From Epiperipatus broadwayi (Eukaryota > Onychophora > Udeonychophora > Euonychophora > Peripatidae), in the NCBI GenBank assembly GCA_028023455.1, contig JAQFVV010000072.1, forward strand, positions 3,492,501 through 3,556,500: 64,000 nt of DNA, written 5' to 3'. Below are positions 35,991 to 46,819 of this stretch, piece after piece (the stretch's first letter is position 1; each line of letters starts with the position of its first letter). The notes beneath the pieces were generated by a model, which saw only the letters and a program-made list of their open reading frames with translations, made no database searches and had not been told where the DNA came from. Made by a program: the position numbers and the translations under genes.

Positions 35991-37355
35991 TAACAGTAGC
36001 AAATTTCTATGGCTTGCATAACTATATGTAAGTATAGTAAATGTTGATTGTTATTAAACAGTTATGCTTATTAAAAGTAATGACATGGTATCATTTATCC
36101 AATTCTATTTCTCTTTTTTCCCCATGTACAACATCTTAGATAATGCTTAAAACATCTATTCCATCATGAATACTTCAACACACAAATAAGGTAATGTGAA
36201 AAAAAAAACCCTCCTAAATCAGAAATATTCAGTTTGGGTTATGTCAAATACATGAATGCAAGCAATTTGGTATTTGTAGATTAAATTGTAAACAGCTGAA
36301 ATTGGCGAAAATACAACAAAGATGGTGAAAATATGTGAAAAGTTATGAATTGGGTGAGCTACAAGTACTGGTTCAGCCAGTGACGCATCTTAAGGATCAT
36401 TTACATTTTCATGTCATTTTTCAAGTTCTTTGAAGTGTGTGGGAAGAAACAGAAATTTTAAGCATAATTAAGAATATAATAGAAGACAGACTACAGTATT
36501 AATGAGTGATTCCTTTATACTAAATCGAGGGCAAAAATCTTTAATATATATATTAATCCTTTCACATATTTTTTCACTCGACTTTTAACTATTAATTTTA
36601 GCTTTAATAAAATTACTACAATTATCATCATTTAAAAGTATTTTTTATTATTATTTCTGTTTGTTGATTTCATAACAATTTTCAAGAACAAATATCTTCG
36701 ATCATTAAAAAAAGGAGAGGAAAAATGAGTTGAAATTAATGATTACAAAAATTAATACCTGCTCTCTACTTTTGAAGTAAAAAATTTTCCTTTTGATTAT
36801 TTTTTTAAAAAAGCTTTGATCATAGACTAATTTCTTTAATTAAAAAAGATTAACCAATATTTAAAATAGAGATAAAAATCAGTATTATGTTCTTAAATAT
36901 AAATTAAAACAAAAGTTTAAATAATAATAATAAAAAGTTATAATAAGAAAGATGTTTTATCACTCTTTTAATAGTATCCAATTCATGCAATCAATTATAT
37001 TAAATTACATTTCATTAGTTTTTTGTTTTTGCTAAAAACACACACAATTTTTAAATACAAAGAAAAGATTTAAACTATTTTGACAAAATGAAAAGTAACA
37101 AAGGTAAGGCTGTTAGCTAATTTCTTTTGTATTTAAATCAGAGAAGTATAAAGCCAAGTAAATACTGCATTGAAAGAGACGCCAACTAATGCTTATTAAT
37201 TATCAAATTATGAAAATGAATGATGTTATGTGAATAAATATAATTAAAAGAAAATATCCAAGGAACTTAAGATGTAATTAATGCTGGCACATTAAATACA
37301 AAAGTACAAGCTATGCTATACCCTTCCCTATCCCATGGTTTTCAGAAAAGATTGC

Positions 37356-37443
37356 CTTTTTTTTTTCATATGTCACAGCATCGGCTGGGAAGCGAACCAG
37401 GGACAACTGCTTGTAAGGCGGCTGTGCTGACCACTCGCCTGCT
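37356..37443 (-). repeat. SINE S1 present only in duplication copy 1
   Basis: Antisense S1: CATCGGCTGGGAAGCGAACC, CTTGTAAGGCGGCTG and a T-rich tail side. GATTGC flanks it at 37350-37355 and 37444-37449. The equivalent place in the other duplication copy (about 42314-42328) reads AAAAAAGATTGCTTCTGAG with no SINE, an apparent empty site. The copy is truncated at its tRNA 5' end. Confidence 0.8.
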
Positions 37444-38459
37444 GATTGCTTCTGAGTGAAATAGGTGATAATTTTGAATTAACACTAAAAGTTATTCAAA
37501 ATTCATTGTGTTGTGGAAATTAGTTTAATTAAAAAGCAGACATGTAGTGGAGTCATGATATGGACTACTTAGATTGTATGCTATCCAAAAAGAACATGTA
37601 TATAAGCAAAAAATGAAATATCATTAAAATCCATAAATTTAATTTTGAGTCTGCTTCATTTATGGTATGAAAGCAATGATTTTTCAACTCATAACACCCT
37701 CAAGTAATATTTTGTTCCCAAATATTGCAATTTTACACTAATTCATTTCATCACTTTTTTTTTCTTTTGTGATCTAAGTAAATTGAAAGCATGCAAATGT
37801 TTCTCTCTCAAAAGTTTGATATAGTACAGTATTTTATTTAATAAAATGCATTCTAAGTGTAATCTGGCAACTGTACGAAACCCAAGAAAATGTATAAAGT
37901 ATTTTCCTCACACGATAAAATGTAAGTTATTGATTTAGTCATGAAAGGAAAAAAAAACCATGTTGTGCTACTGTTGCTTGTGCTCTTGAATGTTAGAACA
38001 TAATTCTTTTTAAGAAACACTCAAAGACATTGAATTTATGAACAAAAGTTGTGAAATAGAACAACTGTTCTGAAGACAGCTTTGTATTACACCAGAGAGC
38101 TCCAAGACTATAAAATGAGTTTGGCTGACGATTTGAAAGGGATAAACTCCAAGCCATTCACTATAAGGAGGGATTTTTTTTCTGAAATCAATGAGGAAGA
38201 ATTTAAAAACCATCAGAATGATGAGAGGTTACATCTACTTGTATTAAGGGTGCTATATTTCCAGTAAATTAAAAAAAAAAACAATACATAAAGGTTTTTT
38301 ATTATTTTTTAAGCACATTTAAACTAATCAAGACAGATACATATATCCATTAAATGTACATATAAATGTGTAAAAGTGTTCACAATTTATTATTGATAAT
38401 TGCATCAAAAAAATTTTAAAATTTTATTTGTACAATAATCTTAATTTGTACATGCATAC

Positions 38460-39080
38460 TATACATGTGTCATATATATAATATTATATTTAATGTTTTC
38501 ACAGTTATATTATGAGTAAATAAGCAATTATTTTTATCAAGCACCATGTTTACAATTATATTACATTCAAATATCAGCCTTTTAAGAATTTGAGTTGTAG
38601 GAATAAGAGGATCCTTTTTATTCCTGCATAAATACTATATCTTGGATTGAAGAGGAAAGTATTCATTTATTTAACACTCTCATAAGGTGCGTGCTCAATT
38701 AGCTTGAAAGACTAATATTTGAATGTAATATAATTGTAAACACGGCACTTGATAAAATAATTGCTTATTTACTCATAATTATGTTTCAGTAAGAATGACG
38801 TTTAGTAAATTCTAAGCAATTTCATCGATGTCATTCAGTCAACAAACATCGTAAATAGTAATGTAAAGTGAGATTCTACTCACGCTCTCCTCAACAGTTC
38901 TTCAGATTTGCTCATATAAAAGAATTTGAGTTGTATGAATAAGAGGATCCTTTTTATTCCTGCATAAATACTATATCTTGGATTGAATAGGAAAGTATTC
39001 ATTTATTTAACACTCTCATAAGGCGCGTGTTCAATTAGCTTGAAAGGCTGATATTTTAATGTAACACAGTTATATTATGT
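38460..39080. repeat. Composite insertion private to copy 1
   Basis: Absent from copy 2 near 43425-43440. It contains a direct repeat of about 115 bp (from about 38587 and 38927, sharing AAGAGGATCCTTTTTATTCC), and an inverted pair around TTACAATTATATTACATTCA (38550s) and TTGAATGTAATATAATTGTA (38717-38740). CACAGTTATATTATG lies at both ends (about 38500 and 39066), as a long target duplication or terminal repeat would. Confidence 0.7.
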
Positions 39081-39094
39081 AAATAAAGTGTCTT

Positions 39095-39815
39095 TTGGGT
39101 TAAACTGTGTATTATTTTATATTACTTCCGAACGCTTTGACAAAATAACATCTGCCATTGTCAAGATCAAGTTTTTAAAAGAAAAGCTATTAGATCTCGA
39201 GTGAGATAAGTGTGGAGTAAAGAATGAGATTGAGTGTGAAGTAGTTAAGTATTCAGAATACAGATTAACAAAATGTTATTTTCTTCAGTTTCATAATTAA
39301 TTGATTTCAAGTTAATATTAGAAGAGACAAAATAAGTGGTCTCAAAAAGGCCAGAATACATTGTGCTTCATCAGCTTTATTTAAACCAGTTGGTCTTTTT
39401 AATATTTCAATAGACTCTCTCATGGTTCTGAAATCATGCTTTTCCAAATCATCAAGTATTTTAGCAGTATCAAAATCAGGTTTGTGGAGAAGTATGAATG
39501 AAAGAATGACTGGTTTAAATAAAGCTGATGAAGCATAACATATTCTACCCTTAGGAAAATCACTTATTTTATCTCATTCTTCTTATATACACTTGAAATC
39601 AATTAATGGGGAAACTGAAGAAAATAAATATTTTGTTAATCCATGTATACTGAATACTCAACTATTTTACACTTAATTTCATTCTTTATCTCATACCCAA
39701 TCTTGTTATAACTTGAAATCTAATGTTTTTCTTTAAAAACTTGATATTGACAATGGTGAATATTATTTTGTCGAAACATTGAGAAATAAGATAAAATAAC
39801 ACATGGTTTAAAGAT
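39095..39815. pseudogene. Penelope-like C-terminal end in inverted arrangement
   Basis: The minus strand of the left half encodes HKPDFDTAKILDDLEKHDF and RTMRESIEILKRPTGLNKAD, matching the conserved end of Penelope-like proteins downstream of the GIY-YIG fold (HxxDFDxxxIL, RxxxESIxI, LNK). The right half is an inverted copy of the C-terminal end and 3' flank. Arms of about 340 bp meet near 39480. The outer ends read as a hairpin GACAA...TTGTC followed by GAAAC on the plus strand near 39755-39780. Confidence 0.6.
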
Positions 39816-40634
39816 ATTTTGTGTGGGTGTTGAAAGGAACTGCAACTACAGGACAGTACAGTAAACAATAAGTACTGTATTGTAAACAAAGCATTATAAA
39901 CTATTTCATAAAATGCAACTTTTTTTTCTTTAACATATATTTAATTGCACCAAAGCAAAATTATTGTTGAATAAATAATTATCAATACTTTTTCAAAACA
40001 TTGCAATTTTTATTACATATGCTTTTTTCTGCCAGATTTTAATTCTTTTTTTTTTTTTGTAAGAGCACCCATTTTATTGCTTAGTAACAATTTACATCCA
40101 GGATTGATACTACTTCCCGTTTCGTCTTATTATTTTACATATGCAGAATATATTAATAAAAAAATAAAAGTCACATAAAACTTAAGTATTGGATGGACAA
40201 ACAATAAAAAACTAAAAGCATTAATATCTCATCCAAAGTAAAACAAAAATGAATTAAAGAATAAAAGAGGTAATTTACAAAATTAATTGTAAAAGTTGTA
40301 TTATGGTTTACATATGATGTATTGAAAAAAAAAAGAGGGGGAAACAACTCATAATGGAGCAGAAGAGATAGTAAATCAGCAAATAGATTATCAAAAAATA
40401 TTAAATCTTTATACTACATTTAAGAATCTAATAAAAAAAAAGTCTGAGACTAATTATATTAAATATAGTGAAAAAAAAAAGAATATATATAAAACAAGTA
40501 ACTAATAATATATTATTTAAACATGAATCAAAAATTATATAATGCATGTTTGGGGGTGTTAGATTTGTATAAGTATGGTATGTAAAAAGATATATATATA
40601 TATATGTACGTGTTTTCTAATTAGTATACTTCAT

Positions 40635-41195
40635 TCAAGTAGAGAAATTTGAACTTAGGATTTTTCAGTCTATATTTGTCTTTTATTCCACCTCAAGCAA
40701 CTGATGATATATATGTCCACATACATGCGAAAAAGATAGATGATCCCCAATATATGTATTTTATACAGAACCAGTACTCATCAATTGAATCAGATCATAA
40801 CCTCCCATACATATATACAATTACTGCTCAGTTTTAGCAGTTCTTTAAACTTTACTGGACAGGTTTCAATCTTCTCACCATTCTATAGTCGGTTTTTCAA
40901 TGAAATGGATGGTTGAACAGTTAGAAGGGTGAGAAGATTGAAGCTTGTCCAGTAAAGTTTAAAGAATTGCTGTATTAATATAAACTGAGCACTGACTGTA
41001 TATATTTTGAGGGGGATTATGATCTGGACCAAATGATGAGTGCTGATTCTGCATGAAATATATATATATATATTGGGAATCATCTACCTTTTTCACATGT
41101 ATGTGGTCACGTACATCAGTTGTTTTAAGTGGAGTGGAGAATGAATATAAGTCATAAGTTCAAATCCCTCTACTTACATATTTAAAAAACATTCA
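40635..41195. repeat. Inverted pair of R1 repeats
   Basis: Two R1 copies meet through their 5' parts near 40880-40925. The left (40635-40880) is antisense and the right (40925-41195) is sense. Each has a ribozyme region: the left core reads TTGATGA on the minus strand (40778-40784), the right ATGATGA (41033-41039). Both keep outer stem I ATGAT/ATCAT. The whole could fold into a hairpin of about 250 imperfect pairs. The matching structure in the second duplication copy is 45320-45770. Confidence 0.8.
41019..41083 (+). ncRNA. Hammerhead ribozyme, core first base changed
   Basis: Outer stem I ATGAT (41019-41023), inner stem CCAA (41029-41032), core ATGATGA (canonical C is A), stem II GTGCT/TGCAT with one mismatch, GAAA (41055-41058), a TA-rich stem III, TTGG (41073-41076) and ATCAT (41079-41083). 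The C-to-A change at core position 3 should abolish or strongly cut activity. Confidence 0.6.
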
Positions 41196-41249
41196 CTATA
41201 AGTAAATTATATATTTAATTTATTAAATAGATGTGTATATCATATATAT

Positions 41250-41410
41250 ATATATAATTATAAGGGATTTGAACACAGACTTTCAAGCTCTTTTCAGCTA
41301 TCCACTCTATTTCATACCACCGATACACATGGACACACACATGTATGAGATAGAGTGAATAACTGAAAAGAGCTTGAAAGTCTGTGTTCAAATCCCCTAT
41401 AATTACAATT
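41250..41410. repeat. R1-derived foldback of the tRNA-like part
   Basis: GGGATTTGAACACAGACTTT, CAAGCTCTTTTCAGC and TCTATTTCATACC are mirrored by ATGAGATAGAGTGAATAGCT and AAGTCTGTGTTCAAATCCCC. The arms are about 65 bp with few mismatches and meet at CACACACATG near 41330. The ribozyme part is absent. Equivalent sequence in copy 2 (45820-46060) retains it. Confidence 0.75.
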
Positions 41411-43434
41411 AAACTCTAGGTGTATAAAGTATGCCTATATTTCAAGGATCATTTACCTTTTCCAGATATCATATTCAAATTCTTCGAAGTGTGTGTGAAG
41501 GAATAAAAATTTTAAGCATACCTAAGAATATAATAGAAGATAGACCACGGTATTAATGACTGCCCATGATTCCTTTATATTGAATAGAGGGTAAAAATCT
41601 TTAATCCTTACACATTTTTTCACTCGCAAGTTTTAACTATTAATTTTAGCTTTAATAAAATTACTACAATTATCATCATTTAAAAGTATTTTTTATTATT
41701 ATTTCTGTTTGTTGATTTCATAACAATTTTCAAGAACAAATATCTTCAATCATTAAAAAGGAGGGGAAAAACGAGTTGAAATTAATGATTACAAAAATTA
41801 ATACCTGCTCTCTATTTTTGAAGTAAAATTTTTTTCCTTTTGATTATTTGGAAAAAAAAGCTTTGATCACAGATTAATTTCTTTAATTAAAAAAGATTAG
41901 CTAATATTTTAGAGATAAAAATCAGTATTATATTCTTAAATATAAATTAAAACAAAAGTTTAAATAATAATAATAAAAAGTTATAATAAGAAAGATGTTT
42001 TACCACTCTTTTAATAGTATCCAATTCATGCAATCAATTATATTAAATTACATTTCATTAGTTTTTTGTTTTTGCTTAAAACACACACAAGAAAAGAAAA
42101 ATAATTTAAAGTATTTTGACAAAAGGAAAAGTAACAAAGAGTGTCAGCCAATAACTTTTGTATTTAAATCAAAAGTATGAAGCCAAGGAAATACTGCATT
42201 AAAAGAGACGACAAGAAATGCTTATTAATTATCAAATTATGAAAATGAATGGTGTTACGTATATAAATATAATTAAAAGAAATGCTGGCACATTAATTAC
42301 AGAAGTACAAAAAAGATTGCTTCTGAGAGAACTAGGTGATAAATTTGAATTAACACTGAAAGTTATTCAAAATTCATTGTGTTGTGAAAATTAGTGTAAT
42401 TAAAAAGCAGACATATAATGGAGTCATGATATGGACTACTTTAATTGTATGCTATCCAAAAAGAATATATATATATATATATATAAGTCAAAAAATGAAA
42501 TACCATTAAAATTCATAAATTTAATAACTTTTATGATGGTGGCAATGATTTTTCCAACTCATAACACCCTCAAGCAATATTTTGTTCTCAAATATTGCAA
42601 TTTTACACCAATTCATTTCATCACCTTTTTTTTTTGTGTGTGTTTTAAGTAAATTGAAAGCGTGCACATTTTTCTCTCTCAAAAGTTTGATATAGTACAA
42701 TATTTTATTTAATAAAATGCTTTCCAAGTGTATAGCCAGCAACCCTACAAAACCCAAGAAAATGTGTAAAGTATTTTCCTTAAATGATAAAATATAAGTT
42801 ATTGATTTAGTCATGAAAGGAAAATAAATCATGTTGTGAAAATGAGAAGTATCTTCAAAATGAATGAGTTATCTATTAGAAAAATAATAAAAATGAGAAC
42901 AGCCAATTTGTGCCACTGCTGTTCATGCTCTTGCAAGTGTTAAAATTATGTTAGAACATAATTCTTTACAGTGAACTCTCAAAAGGCATTGAATTTATGA
43001 ATAAAAGATGGGAAACAAAACAACTGTTTCAGAGTGCTTTGAATTGCATCAGAAAGCTCCAAGACACTAAAATGAATTTAGCTAAGGATTTGAAAGGGAT
43101 AACTCCAAGCCATTCACTACAAGGTGAGATTGACTGTATAGTTTCTTAAATCAATGAGGACTTAAAAAACACCAGAATAACTTGAGAGGCAACATCTACT
43201 GATATTAAGAGTGTTACATTTCCAGTAAAAATTAAAAAAAAATGATACAAAAAGATTTTATTATTATTTTTAAGCACATGTAAATAAATAGACACGTATA
43301 CATATATCCATTAAATGTACACATAAAAGTATGAGGGTTCACAATTTATTATTCATAATTGCATCACTATTTTTTAAAAATTTTATTTGTATAATAATCT
43401 TAATTTGTACATGCATACTATACATATAAATAAT

Positions 43435-44130
43435 GCATCTTTGGCATTAAACTGTTTATTATTTTGTATTACTCCCCAATGTTTAAATAAAATAAGATCC
43501 GTCATTGTCAAGTTTTTAAAAGAAAAACCATTAGATCTAGAGTAGAAATGAGATAAGTGTGAAGTAGTTAAGTATTCAGAATATAAATTTAACAAAATAT
43601 TTATATCCTTCAGTTTCACCATTAATTGGTCTCAAGTTTATATTAAAAGAAAGAGATAAAATAAGTGGTCTCCACAAAGCTGGAATACATTGTGCTTCAT
43701 CAGCTTTACTTAAACCAGTTGGTGTTTTTAATATTTCAATAGACTCTCTTGTGGTTCTCAAATCATACTTTTCCAAATCAGCAAGTATTTTAACAGTATT
43801 AAAATCAGGTTTGTGGAGAAGTATGATTTGAGAACCATGAAGGAGTTTATTGAAATATTAAAAAGACCAACTGGTTTAAATAAAGCTGATGAAACATAAC
43901 ATATTTTAGTCTTAGGTAAACCACTTATTTTATCTCTTTCTTTTAATATAAAAATCAATTAATGGTAAAATTGAAGAAAATAAATATTTTGTTAATCCAT
44001 GTATTCTGAATATTCAACTATTTCACACTCAATGTCATTCTTTACTTCACACCCCATCTCTTTACTACTGCTTTTCTTTAAAAACTTGATCTTGACAATG
44101 GTGGATATTATTGTCAAAATGTTGAGAAGT
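43435..44130. pseudogene. Penelope-like C-terminal end, copy 2 version
   Basis: Paralogue of 39095-39815. The minus-strand frame 43576-43776 reads RTTRESIEILKTPTGLSKAD and EAQCIPALWRPLILSLS, the Penelope-like C-terminal signature. Here the inverted partner keeps more of the centre (GATTTGAGAACCATGAAGG at about 43826), which copy 1 has lost. No intact protein remains. Confidence 0.6.
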
Positions 44131-44683
44131 AATATAAAATAATATAAGGTTTAAAAATACTTTGTATGTGTGTTGAAACAAACTGCAACTATATTTTTTC
44201 AAAATACTGCACTTTTTACTACAGATGCTCTTTTCTGCCAGATTTCACTTTTTTTTTGTAAAGTGGCCATTTTATTGCTTAGTAACAATTTACATCCCGG
44301 ATTTTTAGTGAACGACATCATTTGATACTACTTCCATTTCATCTTATCATTTTACATATGTAGAATATATCAATAAAAAAATAAGTCACATAAAACTTAA
44401 GTATTGGATGGTTAAACAATAAAAAACTAAAAGCATTAATATCTCATCCAAAGTAAAACAAAAATGAATTAAAGAATAAAAGAAGTAATTTATAAAATTA
44501 GTTGTAAAAGTTGTATTGTGGTTTACATATGAGTACTGAAAAACAAATAGAAGAAAAAGAGGGGGAAACAACTCATAATGGAGCAGAAGAGATAGTAAAT
44601 CAGCAAATAGATTATCAAAAAATATTAAATCTTTATACTACATTTAAGAATCTAATAGAAAAGTCTAAGACTAATTATATTCA

Positions 44684-45151
44684 TTAAACATCACATGATC
44701 ACCATCTCTTATTCTAGCACAATTGTTTATAAACAAGGCAAAACTCTCCATACAGTAGTGCCACCCCATGCCAACCAGAGTAATCAACGGATGCCAGAAG
44801 GCTTGTGCATAAAATCCCTATCTAATGCCTACTCATCCAATATGACTATAAAAGCTATTGAGCTTAGATTGAAAATATTTTTGTGTTTTCAAATTTCATT
44901 CTCATAGTTTTTTAGTTAAGTAGAGATAAAAGGTTGTTGCCGGAGGGTTGCATTAGATCCTAAGATCTAGGTGCAGTGATCTCAGATCCAAAGCTCCTCA
45001 CTGGCGAAGGCCACAAGCCAAAAACTAGTCTGGGGATATTGGATGAGTAGGCATTAGATAGGGATTTTATGCACAAGCCTTCTGGCATCCATTGATTACT
45101 CTGGTTGTCACAGGGTGGCACTACTGTATGGAGAGTTTAGCCTTGTTTATA
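44684..45151. mobile_element. R2 element, inverted dimer with 14-bp target duplication
   Basis: ACTAATTATATTCA occurs at 44670-44683 and 45152-45165. The other duplication copy carries the uninterrupted site at about 40448-40461. The insert begins TTAAACATCACATGATCACC, runs through an antisense partial R2 (AAAACTCTCCATACAGTAGT to about 44843) and continues as a sense R2 ending GTTTAGCCTTGTTTATA. The sense part includes a hammerhead-like core at 44996-45035. The precise target duplication shows that R2 is a mobile unit. Its length argues for a retrotransposition-like process. Confidence 0.85.
44996..45035 (+). ncRNA. Hammerhead-like motif in R2
   Basis: CCTCA, then CTGGCGA (core CTGATGA with two changes), hairpin AGGC/GCCA closing a CACAA loop, AAAAC (for GAAAC), TAGTC, then TGGGG, which pairs with CCTCA. 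The architecture matches a minimal hammerhead, but the core is mutated in this copy. Confidence 0.4.
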
Positions 45152-45319
45152 ACTAATTATATTCAATATATACAAAGCAAGTAATTAATAATGTGTTAAT
45201 TAAACATGAATCAGAAATTATAAAATGCAAGTTTGGGGTGTGTTATATTTGTATAAGTATGGTATGTAAAAAGATATGTACATATATGTATATGCTTTAT
45301 AATAAGTATATTTCATTAA

Positions 45320-45770
45320 AGTAGAAGGATTTGAACTTAGGATTTTCAGTCTATATTTGTCTTATACTCTACCTGAAACAACTGATACATGTGACCACAC
45401 ACATGTGAAAAAGATAGGTGATTCCCAATATATGTGTTTCATATAGAACCAGCACTCATCAATTGGACTAGATCATAATCTCCCACACATATATACAATC
45501 ACTGCTCGGTTTTAGCAATTCCGTAAACTTTACTAGACAGACTTTAAACAATTCTATGATCAGTTTTTCAATGAAATAGATGGTTGAACAGTTGAAAGGG
45601 TGAGAAGATTGAAGCTTGTCCAGTAAAGTTTAAAGAATTGCTGTCTTAATATAAACTGAGAACATTATGTGGGGGATTATGATGTGGGTCAACTGATGAG
45701 TGCTGGTTCTGTATGAAATACATATATTGGGAATCATCTATCTTTTTCATATACTTAAAAACATTCACTA
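45320..45770. repeat. Inverted pair of R1 repeats (duplication partner)
   Basis: Copy-2 counterpart of 40635-41195. The left copy is antisense (core TTGATGA on the minus strand) and the right is sense (core intact). The two meet near 45560-45600. The right copy is shorter at its 3' end and lacks the tRNA-like part after TTTTTCATATAC. Confidence 0.8.
45679..45737 (+). ncRNA. Type-I hammerhead ribozyme (predicted)
   Basis: Outer stem I ATGAT (45679-45683), inner stem TCAA (45689-45692), core CTGATGA (45693-45699), stem II GTGCT/TGTAT with wobble pairs and one mismatch, GAAA (45715-45718), short A/T stem III, TTGG (45727-45730) and ATCAT (45733-45737). All conserved core positions are present. 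The weakened stem II is the main doubt about activity. Confidence 0.65.
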
Positions 45771-45819
45771 TAAGCAAATTATATATTTCATTTATTAAAC
45801 AGATAAGTAAATATAGTGG

Positions 45820-46060
45820 ATTTCAAGTCAGACTTTCAAGCAACCTTCAACTATCTACACTATCTCATACCACTGATACACATGACCACACACATGTAGA
45901 AAAATAATCACCAATATACATATTTCGTGCTAATCCAGGACTCATCAGTTGCTCCACATTATCTCATACCACCGATACACATGTGATATGAGGTAGAGTA
46001 AATAGCTGAAAAGAGCTTGAAAGTCTGTGTTCAAATCCCAATTACAATTAAATTCCAGAT
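45820..46060. repeat. R1 repeat and inverted tail
   Basis: Antisense R1 from CAGACTTTCAAGC through an intact ribozyme to about 45962, followed by sense-strand tRNA-like R1 sequence (AGCTTGAAAGTCTGTGTTCA) ending near 46040. It corresponds to 41250-41410 of copy 1, where the middle is lost. Confidence 0.7.
45904..45962 (-). ncRNA. Type-I hammerhead ribozyme (predicted)
   Basis: On the minus strand: outer ATAAT (45958-45962), core CTGATGA (45942-45948), stem II GTCCT/AGCAC with one C-C mismatch, GAAA (45923-45926), short stem III, inner stem strand TTGG (45911-45914) and outer ATTAT (45904-45908). The outer helix uses the A-T version also seen at 17537-17595, where other copies have G-C. Confidence 0.65.
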
Positions 46061-46639
46061 ATATGAAGGTATGCATGTATTTCAAATAATATATATATAT
46101 TATTTTTATTGCGTTAAAATATCTATATTAATAATAATATAAATTATTACATAGAAACAGAAAAATCATTACTTTCATCATGTTGGTATGGTCATAAGTG
46201 GTTAATTATATTAGTATTCCTTTTTTATTCCTGTACGATTTATATAATAATTTTATGAGATAAGCGGTAAAAAAACCTTTGATATACAAAAAGTCTAGAT
46301 GTCACTGATATTATAATGAGCTACAAAAGTCCACAAAAAAATGTATAGTTTCATATCCAAGCTCATCAATAAAATGTTATATAACATTTTTGGATTTTAT
46401 TTATCTACTAATGCAAAAACAATACAATGGATTATATTTACTTTCATCTTATAATAATGTTTAAAATTTTTATCTATTAATCACATTAGCATGGATTTTC
46501 TTTCATTTGATGTTTTTATTTTTACAAATATATTTATGTATGCTCATGGATGGTGAGTTATTTACCTTTCATGCCTACAATCTGAGATTTTAATGAAGGT
46601 GTAGCTTAGTTTTTTTTTTTTTAGCAGTGAAAGCTTCCC

Positions 46640-46815
46640 AAGCAAGCTTGAATTTCTTCCAAGTAGCAGGCTGTAGCCCAATCAGATGGTCAGCAATGTA
46701 ACAGCGGAAGAGCGATTCTGGACCTCAAAATGTCTGGGTTGTAGCTCTAGCTGAGCTATTTCCGATGCTAGAACTTCTTATGAACTGCTGAGGAAAAAAT
46801 CATTCAATTATTTAT
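46640..46815 (+). repeat. SINE-like repeat S2
   Basis: AGATGGTCAGCAATGTAACA, ATGTCTGGGTTGTAGCTC (a B-box-like region) and AGAACTTCTTATGAACTGCT with GAGG and an A-run match S2, including the conserved 3' end. Confidence 0.6.
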
Positions 46816-46819
46816 TTTA

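Larger units (their letters stand above)
36390..41445. repeat. Segmental tandem duplication, copy 1
   Basis: This interval and 41450-46080 are colinear over almost their whole length. Matching pairs include 36570/41620 (TTTTCACTCG), 36690/41745 (ATCATTAAAAA), 37840/42710, 38140/43105 (GATTTGAAAGGGATAA), 39360/43685, 40140/44345 and 40640/45325. Copy 1 has two private insertions: the SINE S1 at 37356 and about 0.6 kb at 38460-39080. Neither copy has a host gene; both contain Penelope-derived and R1 sequence. Confidence 0.9.
41450..46080. repeat. Segmental tandem duplication, copy 2
   Basis: Direct repeat of 36390-41445, joined head to tail. It lacks the SINE and the 0.6-kb insertion of copy 1, but has its own private insertion, an R2 element at 44684-45151 with a 14-bp target duplication. 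The other differences are small indels and substitutions, so the duplication is older than these insertions but not ancient. Confidence 0.9.

Noticed and set aside
42521-42832. A 103-codon minus-strand frame
   Set aside because: The paralogous segment in the other duplication copy (about 37650-37950) does not keep the frame, so it is not a conserved coding sequence.
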